A stretch of 64,000 bases of DNA from Pseudomonadota bacterium. GTDB taxonomy: Bacteria; Pseudomonadota; Gammaproteobacteria; Burkholderiales; Gallionellaceae. The notes below the pieces were generated by a model. The model was not told the origin of the DNA. It searched no databases and worked only from the letters and a program-made list of their open reading frames with translations. The translations under genes were made by a program, and so were the position numbers. The stretch lies in the NCBI GenBank assembly GCA_021782365.1, contig JAJXVB010000001.1:1-64000 (forward strand). The letters run 5' to 3'. This document shows, one piece after another, positions 46,603-57,177 of this stretch (position 1 is its first letter; each line of letters starts with the position of its first letter).

Positions 46603-46655
46603 AGCTGGTAGCCGGCAGCTTGCAGCAAAATCGGGGTGGCTGACCGCTACCAGCT
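46603..46655. repeat. Inverted repeat in the sdhA-sdhB intercistronic gap (10-bp perfect arms)
   Basis: AGCTGGTAGC (46603-46612) ... GCTACCAGCT (46646-46655). Confidence 0.55.
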
Positions 46656-46661
46656 ACTGGC

Positions 46662-48425
46662 TCAATAAACCCTTGCTTTCAGTGGGAAAGAATCCACGCT
46701 CAATGGCTTCAGGCGAACAGGCTTGTAATCCAGGCGGTTTCCCTCGGAAAAGAAAAGGCTATGCCTGAGCCAGTTCTCGTCATCACGCTCGGGATAATCT
46801 TCCCTGGCATGCGCCCCCCGGCTCTCCTTCCTGGCTTCTGCAGAAATCATGGTCGCTTTCGCCACCTCGATCAGATTGTCCAATTCCAGGGCCTCTATGC
46901 GCGCGGTGTTGAAAACGCGGCTCTTGTCACGGATCTCGGTATGTGAAGCGCGCTCAGAAACTGCCACAATCTCGTCAACCCCTTCCTTGAGAAGCTCCGG
47001 AAAACGGAACACGCCGCAATGCTTCTGCATCGTCCTGCGCATCGCCTCGCCCACTTCTGCAACCCGCTCTCCGTCCCTCTGATGGTCTAGACGCGACAGG
47101 CGGGAAAGCGGGCGTTCGGCAGCATCAGATGGCAGCGGTTTGGGATGGGGATTGTTCTTCAGGTCCTCTATGATCTGGCGCGCCGCTTCCCTACCGAAAA
47201 CAAGAAGGTCGAGCAGCGAATTGCAGCCCAGGCGGTTTGCGCCATGCACGGAAACGCATGCGCATTCTCCCACCGCATAAAGCCCCCTCACCACCTCGTC
47301 TGGACCCGTCTTGTAGGGGGCCACCACCTGGCCGTGGTAATTGGTCGGTATGCCGCCCATCATGTAATGCGCGGTCGGCACGACAGGGATCGGGCTTTTT
47401 GCAGGATCCACATGCGCGAACTTCAGGGCGATCTCCCTTATGCCGGGGAGGCGCTGACGGATCACATCCTCGCCCAGATGGTCGAGCTTCAGCATCACAT
47501 GATCATTATGCGGACCCGCGCCGCGCCCCTCGTTTATCTCGATGGTCATCGCGCGCGAAACAACGTCGCGGCTTGCGAGATCCTTCGCATTAGGCGCGTA
47601 TTTGGGCATGAATCGCTCTCCCTCCTTGTTGACGAGATAGCCACCCTCGCCTCTGACGCCCTCGGTTATCAGAACGCCTGCGCCATATACGCCTGTCGGA
47701 TGAAACTGGAAAAACTCCATGTCTTCGAGCGGAATGCCTGCGCGAGCGGCCATCCCAAGCCCGTCCCCCGTGTTGATGAACGCATTGGTGCTCGAATGGA
47801 AGATGCGCCCCGCCCCTCCCGTCGCCAGAAGCGTTGCGCGCGCGGCGAACATCATCACTTCACCCGTTTCGATTTCCAGCGCGGTCACGCCCAGCACATC
47901 GCCTTCTTCATCGCGGATCAGATCCAGCGCCATCCATTCGACGAAGAAATTGGTGTTGGCCTTGACGTTCTGCTGATAGAGCGTGTGCAGCATCGCATGC
48001 CCCGTCCTGTCCGCCGCTGCACAGGCGCGCTGCACCGGATTCTTCCCATAGTCCTGCATGTGGCCGCCAAAGGGCCGCTGGTAAATCTTGCCGCTATCCA
48101 GCCTGTCGAAGGGCATGCCGAAATGCTCGAGCTCATAAACCACTTCGGGTGCTGCGCGGCACATGAATTCGATCGCGTCCTGGTCGCCCAGGTAATCCGA
48201 TCCCTTCACCGTGTCGTACATATGCCAGTGCCAGTTGTCCTCGCTGACATTTCCAAGGCTTGCCGCAATGCCGCCTTGGGCCGCGACCGTATGTGAACGT
48301 GTGGGGAAAACCTTGGAGAGCACGGCGACCTTTAGCCCCGCCTGAGCAAGATGCAAGGCCGCGCGCATGCCTGATCCTCCCGCTCCCACGACCACCACGT
48401 CGAATGTCCTTTTTGCAATTGCCAT
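46662..48425 (-). CDS. sdhA: Succinate dehydrogenase flavoprotein subunit
   Basis: [73 protein letters not shown]. Confidence 0.98.
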   Translation of the reverse strand: MAIAKRTFDVVVVGAGGSGMRAALHLAQAGLKVAVLSKVFPTRSHTVAAQGGIAASLGNVSEDNWHWHMYDTVKGSDYLGDQDAIEFMCRAAPEVVYELEHFGMPFDRLDSGKIYQRPFGGHMQDYGKNPVQRACAAADRTGHAMLHTLYQQNVKANTNFFVEWMALDLIRDEEGDVLGVTALEIETGEVMMFAARATLLATGGAGRIFHSSTNAFINTGDGLGMAARAGIPLEDMEFFQFHPTGVYGAGVLITEGVRGEGGYLVNKEGERFMPKYAPNAKDLASRDVVSRAMTIEINEGRGAGPHNDHVMLKLDHLGEDVIRQRLPGIREIALKFAHVDPAKSPIPVVPTAHYMMGGIPTNYHGQVVAPYKTGPDEVVRGLYAVGECACVSVHGANRLGCNSLLDLLVFGREAARQIIEDLKNNPHPKPLPSDAAERPLSRLSRLDHQRDGERVAEVGEAMRRTMQKHCGVFRFPELLKEGVDEIVAVSERASHTEIRDKSRVFNTARIEALELDNLIEVAKATMISAEARKESRGAHAREDYPERDDENWLRHSLFFSEGNRLDYKPVRLKPLSVDSFPLKARVY

Positions 48426-48772
48426 CACAAACCCCACAGTATCTGGAAAGACCAGATCGCATAGACGATCAGGGTCAGGATCACCAGCACATGGATCAAA
48501 AAGCGCAGCCAGACGAGCTTTATATAATCCATCGCGATGTCACGCACGCCTATCCAGGCATGGTAGTAAAGGCAGACCAGAAAAAGCAGCGAGAAGGTCC
48601 GTACAGGTCCGCTTGAAAATAGAGCCGCCCACCCTGCATATCCCAGATGAGGGTGGAACGCGAGATAGACCGCAAGAGATGCGCCTCCCAGCGCCATCAC
48701 ACCTGCCGTGACCCGCTGTATCAGCCAGTCCTTGAGCCCGTAATGGGCGCCCACCACCACCCGGCTCACCAT
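48425..48772 (-). CDS. sdhD: Succinate dehydrogenase membrane anchor subunit
   Basis: 115 aa, 3 [19 protein letters not shown]; between sdhA and sdhC. Confidence 0.93.
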   Translation of the reverse strand: MVSRVVVGAHYGLKDWLIQRVTAGVMALGGASLAVYLAFHPHLGYAGWAALFSSGPVRTFSLLFLVCLYYHAWIGVRDIAMDYIKLVWLRFLIHVLVILTLIVYAIWSFQILWGL

Positions 48773-49146
48773 AGCCTGACTCCAATTAGAAAAGTTAAAA
48801 GAAAACTGGCCAGCAGGACCACCTTGCTGCTCTCCCTTGCCTGCTTGAGATTGCTCAACAGATGCGTGTCTATCGCGAGGTATCGCAGGCCCGCGCAGGT
48901 GTGAAAAAGCAATGCCCAGAGCAGCCCAAACAAGCCGATTTTAGCCAGAGGCATCCCGAAAAAATCCATCAATTCAGAATAGGTTTCCTCGGAGCTCAAA
49001 CTGTTTTGCAGCAGAACAAGAAAGAAAGGCAGCGCCAGAAAAAGAAGCAGGCCGCTGATGCGATGGAATATCGACACCACGCCGGGAAGCGGTAGCCTTA
49101 TCTTGTGGAGCGCCAGATGTATGGGGCGTTTTTTTTGCATGGGCAA
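48766..49146 (-). CDS. sdhC: Succinate dehydrogenase cytochrome b556 subunit
   Basis: [47 protein letters not shown]. Confidence 0.95.
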   Translation of the reverse strand: MPMQKKRPIHLALHKIRLPLPGVVSIFHRISGLLLFLALPFFLVLLQNSLSSEETYSELMDFFGMPLAKIGLFGLLWALLFHTCAGLRYLAIDTHLLSNLKQARESSKVVLLASFLLTFLIGVRLW

Positions 49147-49203
49147 CCTTCACGAATGCAGTCTATCGGAATGTTACTGCATGGCACAGGGAATCGAAAA
49201 GAA

Positions 49204-49222
49204 TTATGATAATCATATCATC
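49204..49222. promoter_or_regulatory. Fur-box-like sequence between sdhC and mdh
   Basis: Core ATGATAATCAT (49206-49216) identical to the central 11 bp of the Fur consensus GATAATGATAATCATTATC; flanks poor, about 13/19 by eye. Confidence 0.35.
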
Positions 49223-49238
49223 TAACGTGGAGCGTCTC

Positions 49239-50222
49239 ATGAAAGCACCCATACGCGTCACAGTGACAGGCGCTGCAGGACAGATCGGATATGCCACCCT
49301 CTTCCGGATTGCAAACGGCGACATGCTGGGGCGCGAGCAGCCCGTTATCCTGCAGCTTCTCGACCTTGGCGACGCGCAAGGCAAGCTTTTGGGTGTGATG
49401 ATGGAACTCGAAGACTGCGCCTTCCCGCTGTTGCAGCAGGTGATCATCACGGACGACCCGAAGACCGCATTCAGGGATGCCGAGGCAGCGCTCTTGATCG
49501 GATCCCGCCCACGCGGAAAAGGCATGGAGAGGCGCGACCTTCTTGAAGCCAACGGTGCGATCTTCTCGGAACAGGGAAGGATGCTGAATGATCACGCGGC
49601 GCGTCATGTCAAGGTGCTGGTGGTCGGCAACCCGGCCAACACCAACGCGCTGATCGCGATGAAGAATGCGCCTGATCTGGATCCCAGAAACTTCAGCGCG
49701 ATGATGCGGCTTGATCACAACCGCGCGATCGCGCAGGTCGCGCAAAAACTTTTTCAGCCGATAAGGGACATCAAGAAGATGATCGTCTGGGGTAATCATT
49801 CTGGCACACAATATCCTGACCTCGACCACGCGGAGATACGCGGCAGGCTGGTTCGCGAAGTTCTAGTCGACCAGGGCTGGGTGGAAAAGGATTTCATCCC
49901 GACGGTTCAGAAGCGCGGCGCTGCGATCATCGAGGCGCGGGGTCTTTCGAGTGCGGCGAGCGCGGCGAACGCAGCGGTATCCCACATGCACGACTGGATG
50001 TTAAGCTCGCATCACAACGACTGGGTCACAATGAGCGTGCCATCGGACGGCAGCTATGGCATCCCCGAAGGCGTGATCTATGGTTTCCCTGTCACCTGCA
50101 GGCATGGCCACTACAGCATCGTGCAAAATCTGCCGATCAGCGAACTGGGCCTCAAACACATGCAAGACAGCCACCGGGAGCTTCTGGAAGAACGAGAAAT
50201 GGTAAAGCATCTACTGAGATAG
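49239..50222 (+). CDS. mdh: Malate dehydrogenase
   Basis: [78 protein letters not shown]. Confidence 0.98.
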   Translation: MKAPIRVTVTGAAGQIGYATLFRIANGDMLGREQPVILQLLDLGDAQGKLLGVMMELEDCAFPLLQQVIITDDPKTAFRDAEAALLIGSRPRGKGMERRDLLEANGAIFSEQGRMLNDHAARHVKVLVVGNPANTNALIAMKNAPDLDPRNFSAMMRLDHNRAIAQVAQKLFQPIRDIKKMIVWGNHSGTQYPDLDHAEIRGRLVREVLVDQGWVEKDFIPTVQKRGAAIIEARGLSSAASAANAAVSHMHDWMLSSHHNDWVTMSVPSDGSYGIPEGVIYGFPVTCRHGHYSIVQNLPISELGLKHMQDSHRELLEEREMVKHLLR

Positions 50223-50224
50223 AA

Positions 50225-51103
50225 ATGAACGAGAAATTGATGGAACGCCTGCGCGGCCATGAAGCCGCCTACCCCAAAAATCTGGAAGAGAAATTCCTGC
50301 GCGTGTTCAATCGCATCCTGGAGCTCTGGGACACGAAGGAGATAGACGATTACTTCAACGATCTTTTGATGGACACGCGGGGCGGCACGCGTCAGGGCTT
50401 TCCGCCAGAGATCGCCTCCGAAATCTTCGCATTGAGCATCGCTCATGAAAAGATACGCTCGCAAATGCGCAGGACTGTTCCATGGGAAGATGTGGAATTT
50501 TCAACCAGGGCCGCGATCGAGCGGCATGGCTATGCATTTTCCCCAAAGGGTTTTGCAAAATCGGCAGAAAATGGCAACCGCGAAGCGATTCTGCTGTTCC
50601 TGAATTCCGGGGTGGACATCGATACGCCGGACGAACGCGGCTGGACGCCCTTGATGGTCTCCACCTTCAACGGACGGGAAGAGATCGCGATTTTGCTGAT
50701 CGAAAACGGCGCGAACGTCAATGCGAGGGACAGCGCAGGCTATGGGCCACTGCACTGGGCTTCCTTCAATGGTTATGTGCGCGTGGTCGATTTGCTGATC
50801 GCAAAAGGCGCTGTCGTTGATGCTGTCAGCCAGCACGGCTGGACTCCGCTTTTGCAGGCTGCATCCCGCGGCCACCTCGAGATTACAAAACACCTCATTG
50901 ATGCCAGGGCCGATGTCAACCTCGCAAGCTTCGACGGCTGGACGCCTCTGCACAAGGCTGCCGCAAACGGTTACGCCGGCATCGTCAGGCTGCTGCTTGC
51001 AAAAGGGGCGCTGCGCAATGCGGAATATCAGGATGGCACGACCCCGATGATGCTGGCGCGCAAGAACAAGCATGAGGACATCATCGCGATCCTGGCCGCC
51101 TGA
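50225..51103 (+). CDS. Ankyrin-repeat protein with a distinct N-terminal domain
   Basis: About five ankyrin repeats (DERGWTPLMVSTFNGREEIAILLIENGANVNARDSAGYGPLHWASFNGYVRVVDLLIAKGA...); N-terminal ~110 aa non-ankyrin. Confidence 0.93.
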   Translation: MNEKLMERLRGHEAAYPKNLEEKFLRVFNRILELWDTKEIDDYFNDLLMDTRGGTRQGFPPEIASEIFALSIAHEKIRSQMRRTVPWEDVEFSTRAAIERHGYAFSPKGFAKSAENGNREAILLFLNSGVDIDTPDERGWTPLMVSTFNGREEIAILLIENGANVNARDSAGYGPLHWASFNGYVRVVDLLIAKGAVVDAVSQHGWTPLLQAASRGHLEITKHLIDARADVNLASFDGWTPLHKAAANGYAGIVRLLLAKGALRNAEYQDGTTPMMLARKNKHEDIIAILAA

Positions 51104-51156
51104 TCCAGCCTTGAATTTCGAAGATCCGCCTCCAGATAGCGCAGCAGGAGGTCATC

Positions 51157-51960
51157 ATGCAACACATCCGACCCGCCGCTGTCGCCGGCATGTTCTATCC
51201 CGAAAATCCTCAAGCCCTGCATCAAGAGGTGCAGGCTTATCTTGACGATGCGAAACATTGGGACTTGAAGCCCAAGGCGCTGATCGTCCCCCACGCGGGC
51301 TACATCTATTCAGGCGAAATTGCCGCTGCCGCCTATGCGACGCTTCAATCCATCGCCCACAAAATAAGCCGCGTGATCCTCTTGGGGCCTGCCCATCGCG
51401 TCGCGGTGCGCGGCATGGCACTGCCAAGCTCAGATGCATTCGCAACACCGCTTGGGAGCGTGATGATCGATGCCGAGGCGGCACAGATCGCAAGCCGGCT
51501 TCCTCATGTGGTCATAAGCGAAGCGGCGCATGCCATGGAACACTCGCTGGAAGTGCAGCTGCCCTTCCTGCAGAGCGTGCTTGGCAAATTCAAACTGCTG
51601 CCTGTTCTGGTGGGAAACGCCACGCCGGATGAAGTCGCATCATTGCTGGAATGCCTATGGGGAGGTGAGGAAACCCTGATTGTCATCAGCTCCGATCTCT
51701 CGCACTATCTGCCCTATCAAGCCGCAAAGACCACTGACGAGAAGACCGTGCAGTCCATCCTGAATTTCGAGCAGCCGATTTCGCATGAGCGGGCCTGTGG
51801 CGGCACGCCCATCAGCGGATTGATAGTGGCTGCCAGAAAACATGGATTGAACCCTCACCTTCTGGATCTCAGGAATTCAGGAGATACCGCAGGATCGCGC
51901 GACCGCGTGGTCGGCTATGCATCGCTCGCCTATACCGAGGATCGCCATCATGTCCATTGA
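51157..51960 (+). CDS. amrB: AmmeMemoRadiSam system protein B (MEMO1 family)
   Basis: IRPAAVAGMFYPENPQALHQEVQAYL, LIVPHAGYIYSGEIAAAAYATL, AHAMEHSLEVQLPFLQ, VISSDLSHYLPYQAA. Confidence 0.95.
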   Translation: MQHIRPAAVAGMFYPENPQALHQEVQAYLDDAKHWDLKPKALIVPHAGYIYSGEIAAAAYATLQSIAHKISRVILLGPAHRVAVRGMALPSSDAFATPLGSVMIDAEAAQIASRLPHVVISEAAHAMEHSLEVQLPFLQSVLGKFKLLPVLVGNATPDEVASLLECLWGGEETLIVISSDLSHYLPYQAAKTTDEKTVQSILNFEQPISHERACGGTPISGLIVAARKHGLNPHLLDLRNSGDTAGSRDRVVGYASLAYTEDRHHVH

Positions 51961-52504
51961 CGAGGGGGCGATACTGCTGCCGATCGCAAGATCAGCCATT
52001 GCCAAGGAACTGGGCATCCCTCACTTTGCCTCCGAATCCGGGACATGGCTTGAAAAACCAGGCGCATGCTTTGTCACGCTGACGCAAAAAGGCAGGCTGC
52101 GCGGCTGCATCGGATCGCTTCAGCCGCACCAGACGCTGCTTTCAGACCTGAAGAAGAATGCCGTCTCCGCAGCCTTCCACGATCCGCGCTTCGATCCACT
52201 CACAAAGTTGGAGCTTCCTCAAACGACCATCGAGATTTCGCTTCTGGATGACGCGAAGACCATCGAGTTCAGAAACGAAACCGATGCGCTTTCCAGGCTA
52301 CGTCCAGGCCAGGATGGCGTGATATTCGAATTTTCAAGGCATCGCAGCACCTTTTTGCCACAGGTATGGGAACAGCTCCCGGAGCCCGATCAATTCATGG
52401 CGCATTTGAAACGCAAGGCGGGGTTGCCCGAGGATTTCTGGCATCCGGAGATCAGGCTTGCGCGCTACTCCGTCAGGAAATACAGCGAATCCGAATACGC
52501 ATAA
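51950..52504 (+). CDS. amrA: AmmeMemoRadiSam system protein A (AMMECR1 family)
   Basis: GACFVTLTQKGRLRGCIGSLQPHQTLLSDLKKNAVSAAFHDPRFDPLT, EISLLD, STFLPQVWEQLPEPDQFMAHLKRKAGL. Confidence 0.95.
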   Translation: MSIDEGAILLPIARSAIAKELGIPHFASESGTWLEKPGACFVTLTQKGRLRGCIGSLQPHQTLLSDLKKNAVSAAFHDPRFDPLTKLELPQTTIEISLLDDAKTIEFRNETDALSRLRPGQDGVIFEFSRHRSTFLPQVWEQLPEPDQFMAHLKRKAGLPEDFWHPEIRLARYSVRKYSESEYA

Positions 52505-52514
52505 GGAGCCGCAA

Positions 52515-53603
52515 ATGGACGAACCCATAAGCCCGGAAGAACGCTATCCCGCCAAATACTGGCACCTGCTCTCCGACGGCCGGATACAGTGCGACCTTTG
52601 CCCCAGGGACTGCAAGCTTCACGAAGGCCAGCGCGGCGCCTGCTATGTGAGAGGGCGGGTGAACGATGCGATGGTGCTCACGACCTATGGCAGGTCTTCC
52701 GGATTCTGCGTCGACCCGATCGAAAAAAAACCGCTCAATCATTTCTATCCCGGAAGCAGCGTGCTTTCCTTCGGCACAGCAGGCTGCAACCTCGCGTGCA
52801 AATTCTGCCAGAACTGGGACATCTCGAAGTCGCGAAGCTTTGACAAGCTGGCCGACGAGGCAAGCCCCGAGGCAATCGCGAGAAGCGCAGAGCATCTGGG
52901 ATGCAAAAGTGTGGCGTTCACCTACAACGATCCTGTTATATTCGCCGAATATGCGATGGATGTGAGCGATGCGTGCCATGCGCATGGCATCAAGACGGTT
53001 GCCGTGACCGCCGGCTACATACATGAGGCCGCACGCCGCGAATTTTTCTCAAAGATCGATGCCGCGAACGTGGACCTCAAGGGATTTACCGACGAATTCT
53101 ATTTCAAACAGTGCGGCGCCCACCTGGAACCCGTGAAGGAAACGCTGAGATACCTCTGCAACGAAACCAATGTATGGGTGGAAATCACGACACTTCTGAT
53201 ACCCGGCCTCAACGACAGCGAGGACGAGATCGCTGCGATGAGCGAATGGATCGCAAAGGCGCTGGGGCGGGATGTGCCGCTGCACTTCACCGCCTTTCAT
53301 CCTGACTACAAGATGACGGACAGGCCGCCGACTCCTCCTAGGACGCTGATCAAGGCCCGTGAGATCGCGCTACAGGCAGGGCTCCACTATGTCTACACCG
53401 GAAATGTGCACAATATCGCGGGCGACACCACGCATTGTCCTTCATGCCACAGCGACCTGATCGTGCGGGACTGGTATGAGATCAAGGAATACCGGCTCAC
53501 AAGAGATGGCCATTGCCCTGACTGCGATGCGGCCATCGCCGGTCATTTCGAAAGCTTCGTCAAAGCCTATGGACGCCACCGCATGAAGGTGATTCCATCC
53601 TGA
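52515..53603 (+). CDS. amrS: AmmeMemoRadiSam system radical SAM enzyme
   Basis: CDLCPRDCKLHEGQRGACYVRG; AGCNLACKFCQNWDISKS (CxxxCxxC); FTYNDPVIFAEYAMD; C-terminal CPSCH...CPDCD knuckles. Confidence 0.96.
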   Translation: MDEPISPEERYPAKYWHLLSDGRIQCDLCPRDCKLHEGQRGACYVRGRVNDAMVLTTYGRSSGFCVDPIEKKPLNHFYPGSSVLSFGTAGCNLACKFCQNWDISKSRSFDKLADEASPEAIARSAEHLGCKSVAFTYNDPVIFAEYAMDVSDACHAHGIKTVAVTAGYIHEAARREFFSKIDAANVDLKGFTDEFYFKQCGAHLEPVKETLRYLCNETNVWVEITTLLIPGLNDSEDEIAAMSEWIAKALGRDVPLHFTAFHPDYKMTDRPPTPPRTLIKAREIALQAGLHYVYTGNVHNIAGDTTHCPSCHSDLIVRDWYEIKEYRLTRDGHCPDCDAAIAGHFESFVKAYGRHRMKVIPS

Positions 53604-53760
53604 GCGATGCAGCCTGCCTTCAATTTCCAGACGCAAATCCATCATAAAAAAACGGAAATGGCTAACTCTTTCATAGATATAAACTTTGTATAGAAAATTT
53701 CTGGCCTCGAGTCTGAATCTGCGGTAATATCGCTCGCGTATCGACAATGGCAATGCTTGC

Positions 53761-56700
53761 ATGGCAACTTCCAATGAAAGGTCAAAAGACCTGGAACGCT
53801 CTCCCCTGATCTATCTGCCTGTGGAGGACCCTGAGCTCTCATCTCTCTTGTCAGCCCAAGGTTACCGGATCGAAATCATCGCAACAACGGATGCGCTGCT
53901 CTCGGCCTATCGCTCAAGGATGCATCCGGATGTCGTGGTGATGGACATTGCAAATCTGAACGAGTTGGCGCTTGCCGAAATCAAGGCAAACGGCAGCTGC
54001 CTCGTGCTGCTCATCGATGACGACATGGATTCTCGCCTGCTCGCTTTCAAGAAGGGCGCCTGCAACTATCTAACAAAGCCGCTCGATGCGCAAAGGATGG
54101 TCCATCTATTGAACATCCTGACCTGCAGGCCGCCTTTAACGCCTTACCGCGTTCTGCTTGTGGGTGAAATGACTTTTGAGGCTAGCACGCTGCGCTCTGC
54201 CGGAATGGCGATCCATGCCATATCGAATGACCCTGGCTTTGCGCTCGAGGCGATGGCGCATTTTTCGCCAGATCTGGTGCTGATCGACATGGACGATGAA
54301 AAAGGGCCTGCGATCGCGGCGATTCTGCGCGAGCGGAATGCGCATTTGCCCATCCTTCTTTTCTCGCAGGAACCTGCCGTACAACAGCAGCAGCTCGCAT
54401 TCCGCCTGGATTGCGATGCAGTCCTGCCAAAATCCTTGCCTACAAAGCATCTCATCAATATCGTTTCAGCCAGGGCGAGAATGGCCAGGCAGAAAAGTTC
54501 CGCCATGAAGCGCCTCAAGAACGCCCTCTACAAGCGGGAGCGCGAGCACCTGGCATTAAACCAGCACGCCATCGTCAGCTTCACAGATCACAAAGGCAAC
54601 ATCACCTATGTCAACGACAAGTTCTGCGAGATCAGCGGCTACGGAAGAGAAGAGCTTATCGGCCAGAACCACCGGCTTTTGAAGTCGGAAGAACACCCGC
54701 CAGAATTCTATAAGAAACTCTGGAGCACGATTGCAAACGGCAGGCTCTGGCAGGGAGAGATATGCAACCGGCGCAAAGACGGCAGCCTTTACTGGGTTGA
54801 GTCCACGATCACGCCCTTTATGGACGGCGACGGGAAGCCCCATCAATACATCTCGATACGCACCGACATCACCCATGTGAAGGCAGCCGAGGTCGCGCTT
54901 GAACGCCACAAGGAGAGGCTGCGGCGCGGCCAGAACTTCGCCAATCTCGGCACCTGGGACTGGAACATTGAAACCGGCGAGCTTTACTGGACTGAGCGCA
55001 TCGCTCCGCTTTTCGGCTACCCTGAGGGAGCGCTCGAGACTTCCTACGAAAATTTCCTTGCCGCGATCCACCCCGAAGACAGGGATTCCGTGGTCAATGC
55101 GGTCAATACCTGCATTGAAAATGACCAGCCCTACGAGATCGAGCACCGCGTGGTGTGGCCCGACGGGACGGTGCGCTGGCTGCTCGAGAAGGGTGCTGTT
55201 GTGCGGGACAGAAATGGCAAGCCGCTGCAGATGCTGGGGGTCGTTCAGGACATAGACGCACGCAAGCGGATCGAGACCGCGCTTCATGAACGCGAGCGCG
55301 AGCTTCAGGAGGCGCAGAAGATGGCGCATATCGGCAGCTGGAGCGCTGATCTTGTCACCGGAGAGCTCTTCTGGTCCGACGAGATATACCGCATCTTCGG
55401 TCTAAATCCGGATAGTTTCAAGCCGACTGTCCAGGCTTTCAGAGATGCAGTGCATCCCCTTGATATCGAACATGTGATGGAAAGCGAAAGGAAAGCGGAA
55501 CGCACAGGGCTGCACGACGTAGTGCACCGCATAATTCGCCCGGATGGATCGGTGCGCTACGTGCATGAGTTGGCAAAAGGAAAAAGCGATGTGCAAGGAA
55601 AGCTTCTGAGTCTGTCGGGCACGGTGCAGGATGTCACCGATGCAAAAGAGGCAGAGGAACGCATTGCGCTCTTCCAGCGCATCTTTTCAGCCTCCAGTCA
55701 GTGCGTAGGCATAGCCGATAAGGAAGGGTGCCTTGTATACATCAATCAGGCTCATGAAAGCATGCTGGGCTACAGCAAAGAAGAAGTTTTGGGAAAACCT
55801 TTTGCCATGTTCCTTCCGGAAGAGGATGCGCAGAGGGTTACTCAAGAAATCATGGGGACAATCTCCAAGGGATTGAGATGGTCTGGAATGCTGACTCTCA
55901 AACGCAAAGACGGCAGCCGTTTCACTTCGGTCAGCCACATCGATTTCGTGACCGATTCAAACGGGAGAATCCAGAACCTCTTCAACATCTTTTCGGATTT
56001 CAGCGAGGAAATGGAAAGAAGGAACGAGCTTTCGCGCGCCAAGGATGCAGCCGACAGGGCCAATCAGGCCAAGTCGGAATTTCTCTCCAGCATGAGCCAT
56101 GAGCTGCGCACGCCGATGAATGCGATCTTGGGCTTTGCACAGCTCATGCAATACGACGACAAGCTCTCGGAAGAAAACAAGGACAGCGTGCACGAAATCC
56201 TGAAGGCCGGAGATCATCTCTTGACGCTCATCAACGAGGTGCTGGATTTGGCAAAAGTAGAATCCGGACACATCGATCTCTCTATCGAGCCAGTGGAAGT
56301 CTGCGCAGTCGTCGAGGAATGCCTGAACCTTGTCGGACCATTGGCAGAAAAACGACACATTGCGCTAGATCATTCAGGCCTATCGGGCATCTATGTGCGC
56401 GCCGACCGCCTGCGTTTGAAGCAGGCATTGCTGAATCTTCTGTCCAATGCGATCAAGTACAACCATGAGCGCGGCAGCGTCAGGATCGAAGTGATGCATA
56501 AAGAACCTGACCGCCTCAAGATTTGCGTGATAGACAACGGAATAGGCATTTCGGAAGAAAATCTTCTAGATCTTTTCCAGCCCTTCAACCGCCTGGATGC
56601 GCAAGGCAGCATAGAAGGAACCGGCATTGGCCTTACCATCACGAAGCGCATCGTCGAAATGATGGGAGGCACAATCGAGGTCGAAAGCCAGGTAGGCCTG

Positions 56701-57177
56701 GGCAGCACCTTCCTGATAGAACTGCCGACAGAAACCATGACTGAATGCGAAAAACAGGATCAGCCGGCTAGTCATGGCAAGCCCGCTGAAAAATATAGCC
56801 TCTCTCACACCGTGCTCTACATCGAGGACAATCCTGCGAACCTGAAGCTGGTCGCACAGCTCCTGGGGCAGCGCAGGCACATCAATCTGCTCACCGCGCA
56901 TACACCTGTACTCGGGCTCGAGCTTGCAGAGACCCGGAAGCCCGATCTGATCCTGCTCGACATCAACATGCCAGGCATGAATGGCTACCAGCTGCTCAAG
57001 AGGCTAAAGGCAGATGAAAACCTGAAAGGCATACCCGTGATCGCGCTGACTGCGAATGCGATGCCCAGGGATGCCGAACGCAGCATGAAAGCGGGTTTTT
57101 CGGCCTATCTCACAAAACCGCTCAACGTAACCGAATTTTTTGGCACCCTGGACCGCCACCTTGAGGGCGGAAAATGA
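53761..57177 (+). CDS. Hybrid sensor histidine kinase: two N-terminal degenerate receiver-like domains, multiple PAS/PAC, HisKA, HATPase_c, C-terminal REC
   Basis: SSMSHELRTPMNAILGFAQLMQ, DNGIGISEENLLDLFQPFNRLDAQGSIEGTGIGLTITKRIVEMMGG, LILLDINMPGMNGYQLLKRLK; repeated PAS motifs. Confidence 0.93.
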   Translation: MATSNERSKDLERSPLIYLPVEDPELSSLLSAQGYRIEIIATTDALLSAYRSRMHPDVVVMDIANLNELALAEIKANGSCLVLLIDDDMDSRLLAFKKGACNYLTKPLDAQRMVHLLNILTCRPPLTPYRVLLVGEMTFEASTLRSAGMAIHAISNDPGFALEAMAHFSPDLVLIDMDDEKGPAIAAILRERNAHLPILLFSQEPAVQQQQLAFRLDCDAVLPKSLPTKHLINIVSARARMARQKSSAMKRLKNALYKREREHLALNQHAIVSFTDHKGNITYVNDKFCEISGYGREELIGQNHRLLKSEEHPPEFYKKLWSTIANGRLWQGEICNRRKDGSLYWVESTITPFMDGDGKPHQYISIRTDITHVKAAEVALERHKERLRRGQNFANLGTWDWNIETGELYWTERIAPLFGYPEGALETSYENFLAAIHPEDRDSVVNAVNTCIENDQPYEIEHRVVWPDGTVRWLLEKGAVVRDRNGKPLQMLGVVQDIDARKRIETALHERERELQEAQKMAHIGSWSADLVTGELFWSDEIYRIFGLNPDSFKPTVQAFRDAVHPLDIEHVMESERKAERTGLHDVVHRIIRPDGSVRYVHELAKGKSDVQGKLLSLSGTVQDVTDAKEAEERIALFQRIFSASSQCVGIADKEGCLVYINQAHESMLGYSKEEVLGKPFAMFLPEEDAQRVTQEIMGTISKGLRWSGMLTLKRKDGSRFTSVSHIDFVTDSNGRIQNLFNIFSDFSEEMERRNELSRAKDAADRANQAKSEFLSSMSHELRTPMNAILGFAQLMQYDDKLSEENKDSVHEILKAGDHLLTLINEVLDLAKVESGHIDLSIEPVEVCAVVEECLNLVGPLAEKRHIALDHSGLSGIYVRADRLRLKQALLNLLSNAIKYNHERGSVRIEVMHKEPDRLKICVIDNGIGISEENLLDLFQPFNRLDAQGSIEGTGIGLTITKRIVEMMGGTIEVESQVGLGSTFLIELPTETMTECEKQDQPASHGKPAEKYSLSHTVLYIEDNPANLKLVAQLLGQRRHINLLTAHTPVLGLELAETRKPDLILLDINMPGMNGYQLLKRLKADENLKGIPVIALTANAMPRDAERSMKAGFSAYLTKPLNVTEFFGTLDRHLEGGK

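Noticed and set aside
47145-48296. 383-aa plus-strand ORF
   Set aside because: Antisense shadow of sdhA; no independent coding evidence.
53690-53704. TAGAAAATTTCTGG palindrome upstream of the hybrid kinase
   Set aside because: Similar look to the inverted-heptad sites but lacks the GG/CC core; AT-rich palindromes are common by chance.
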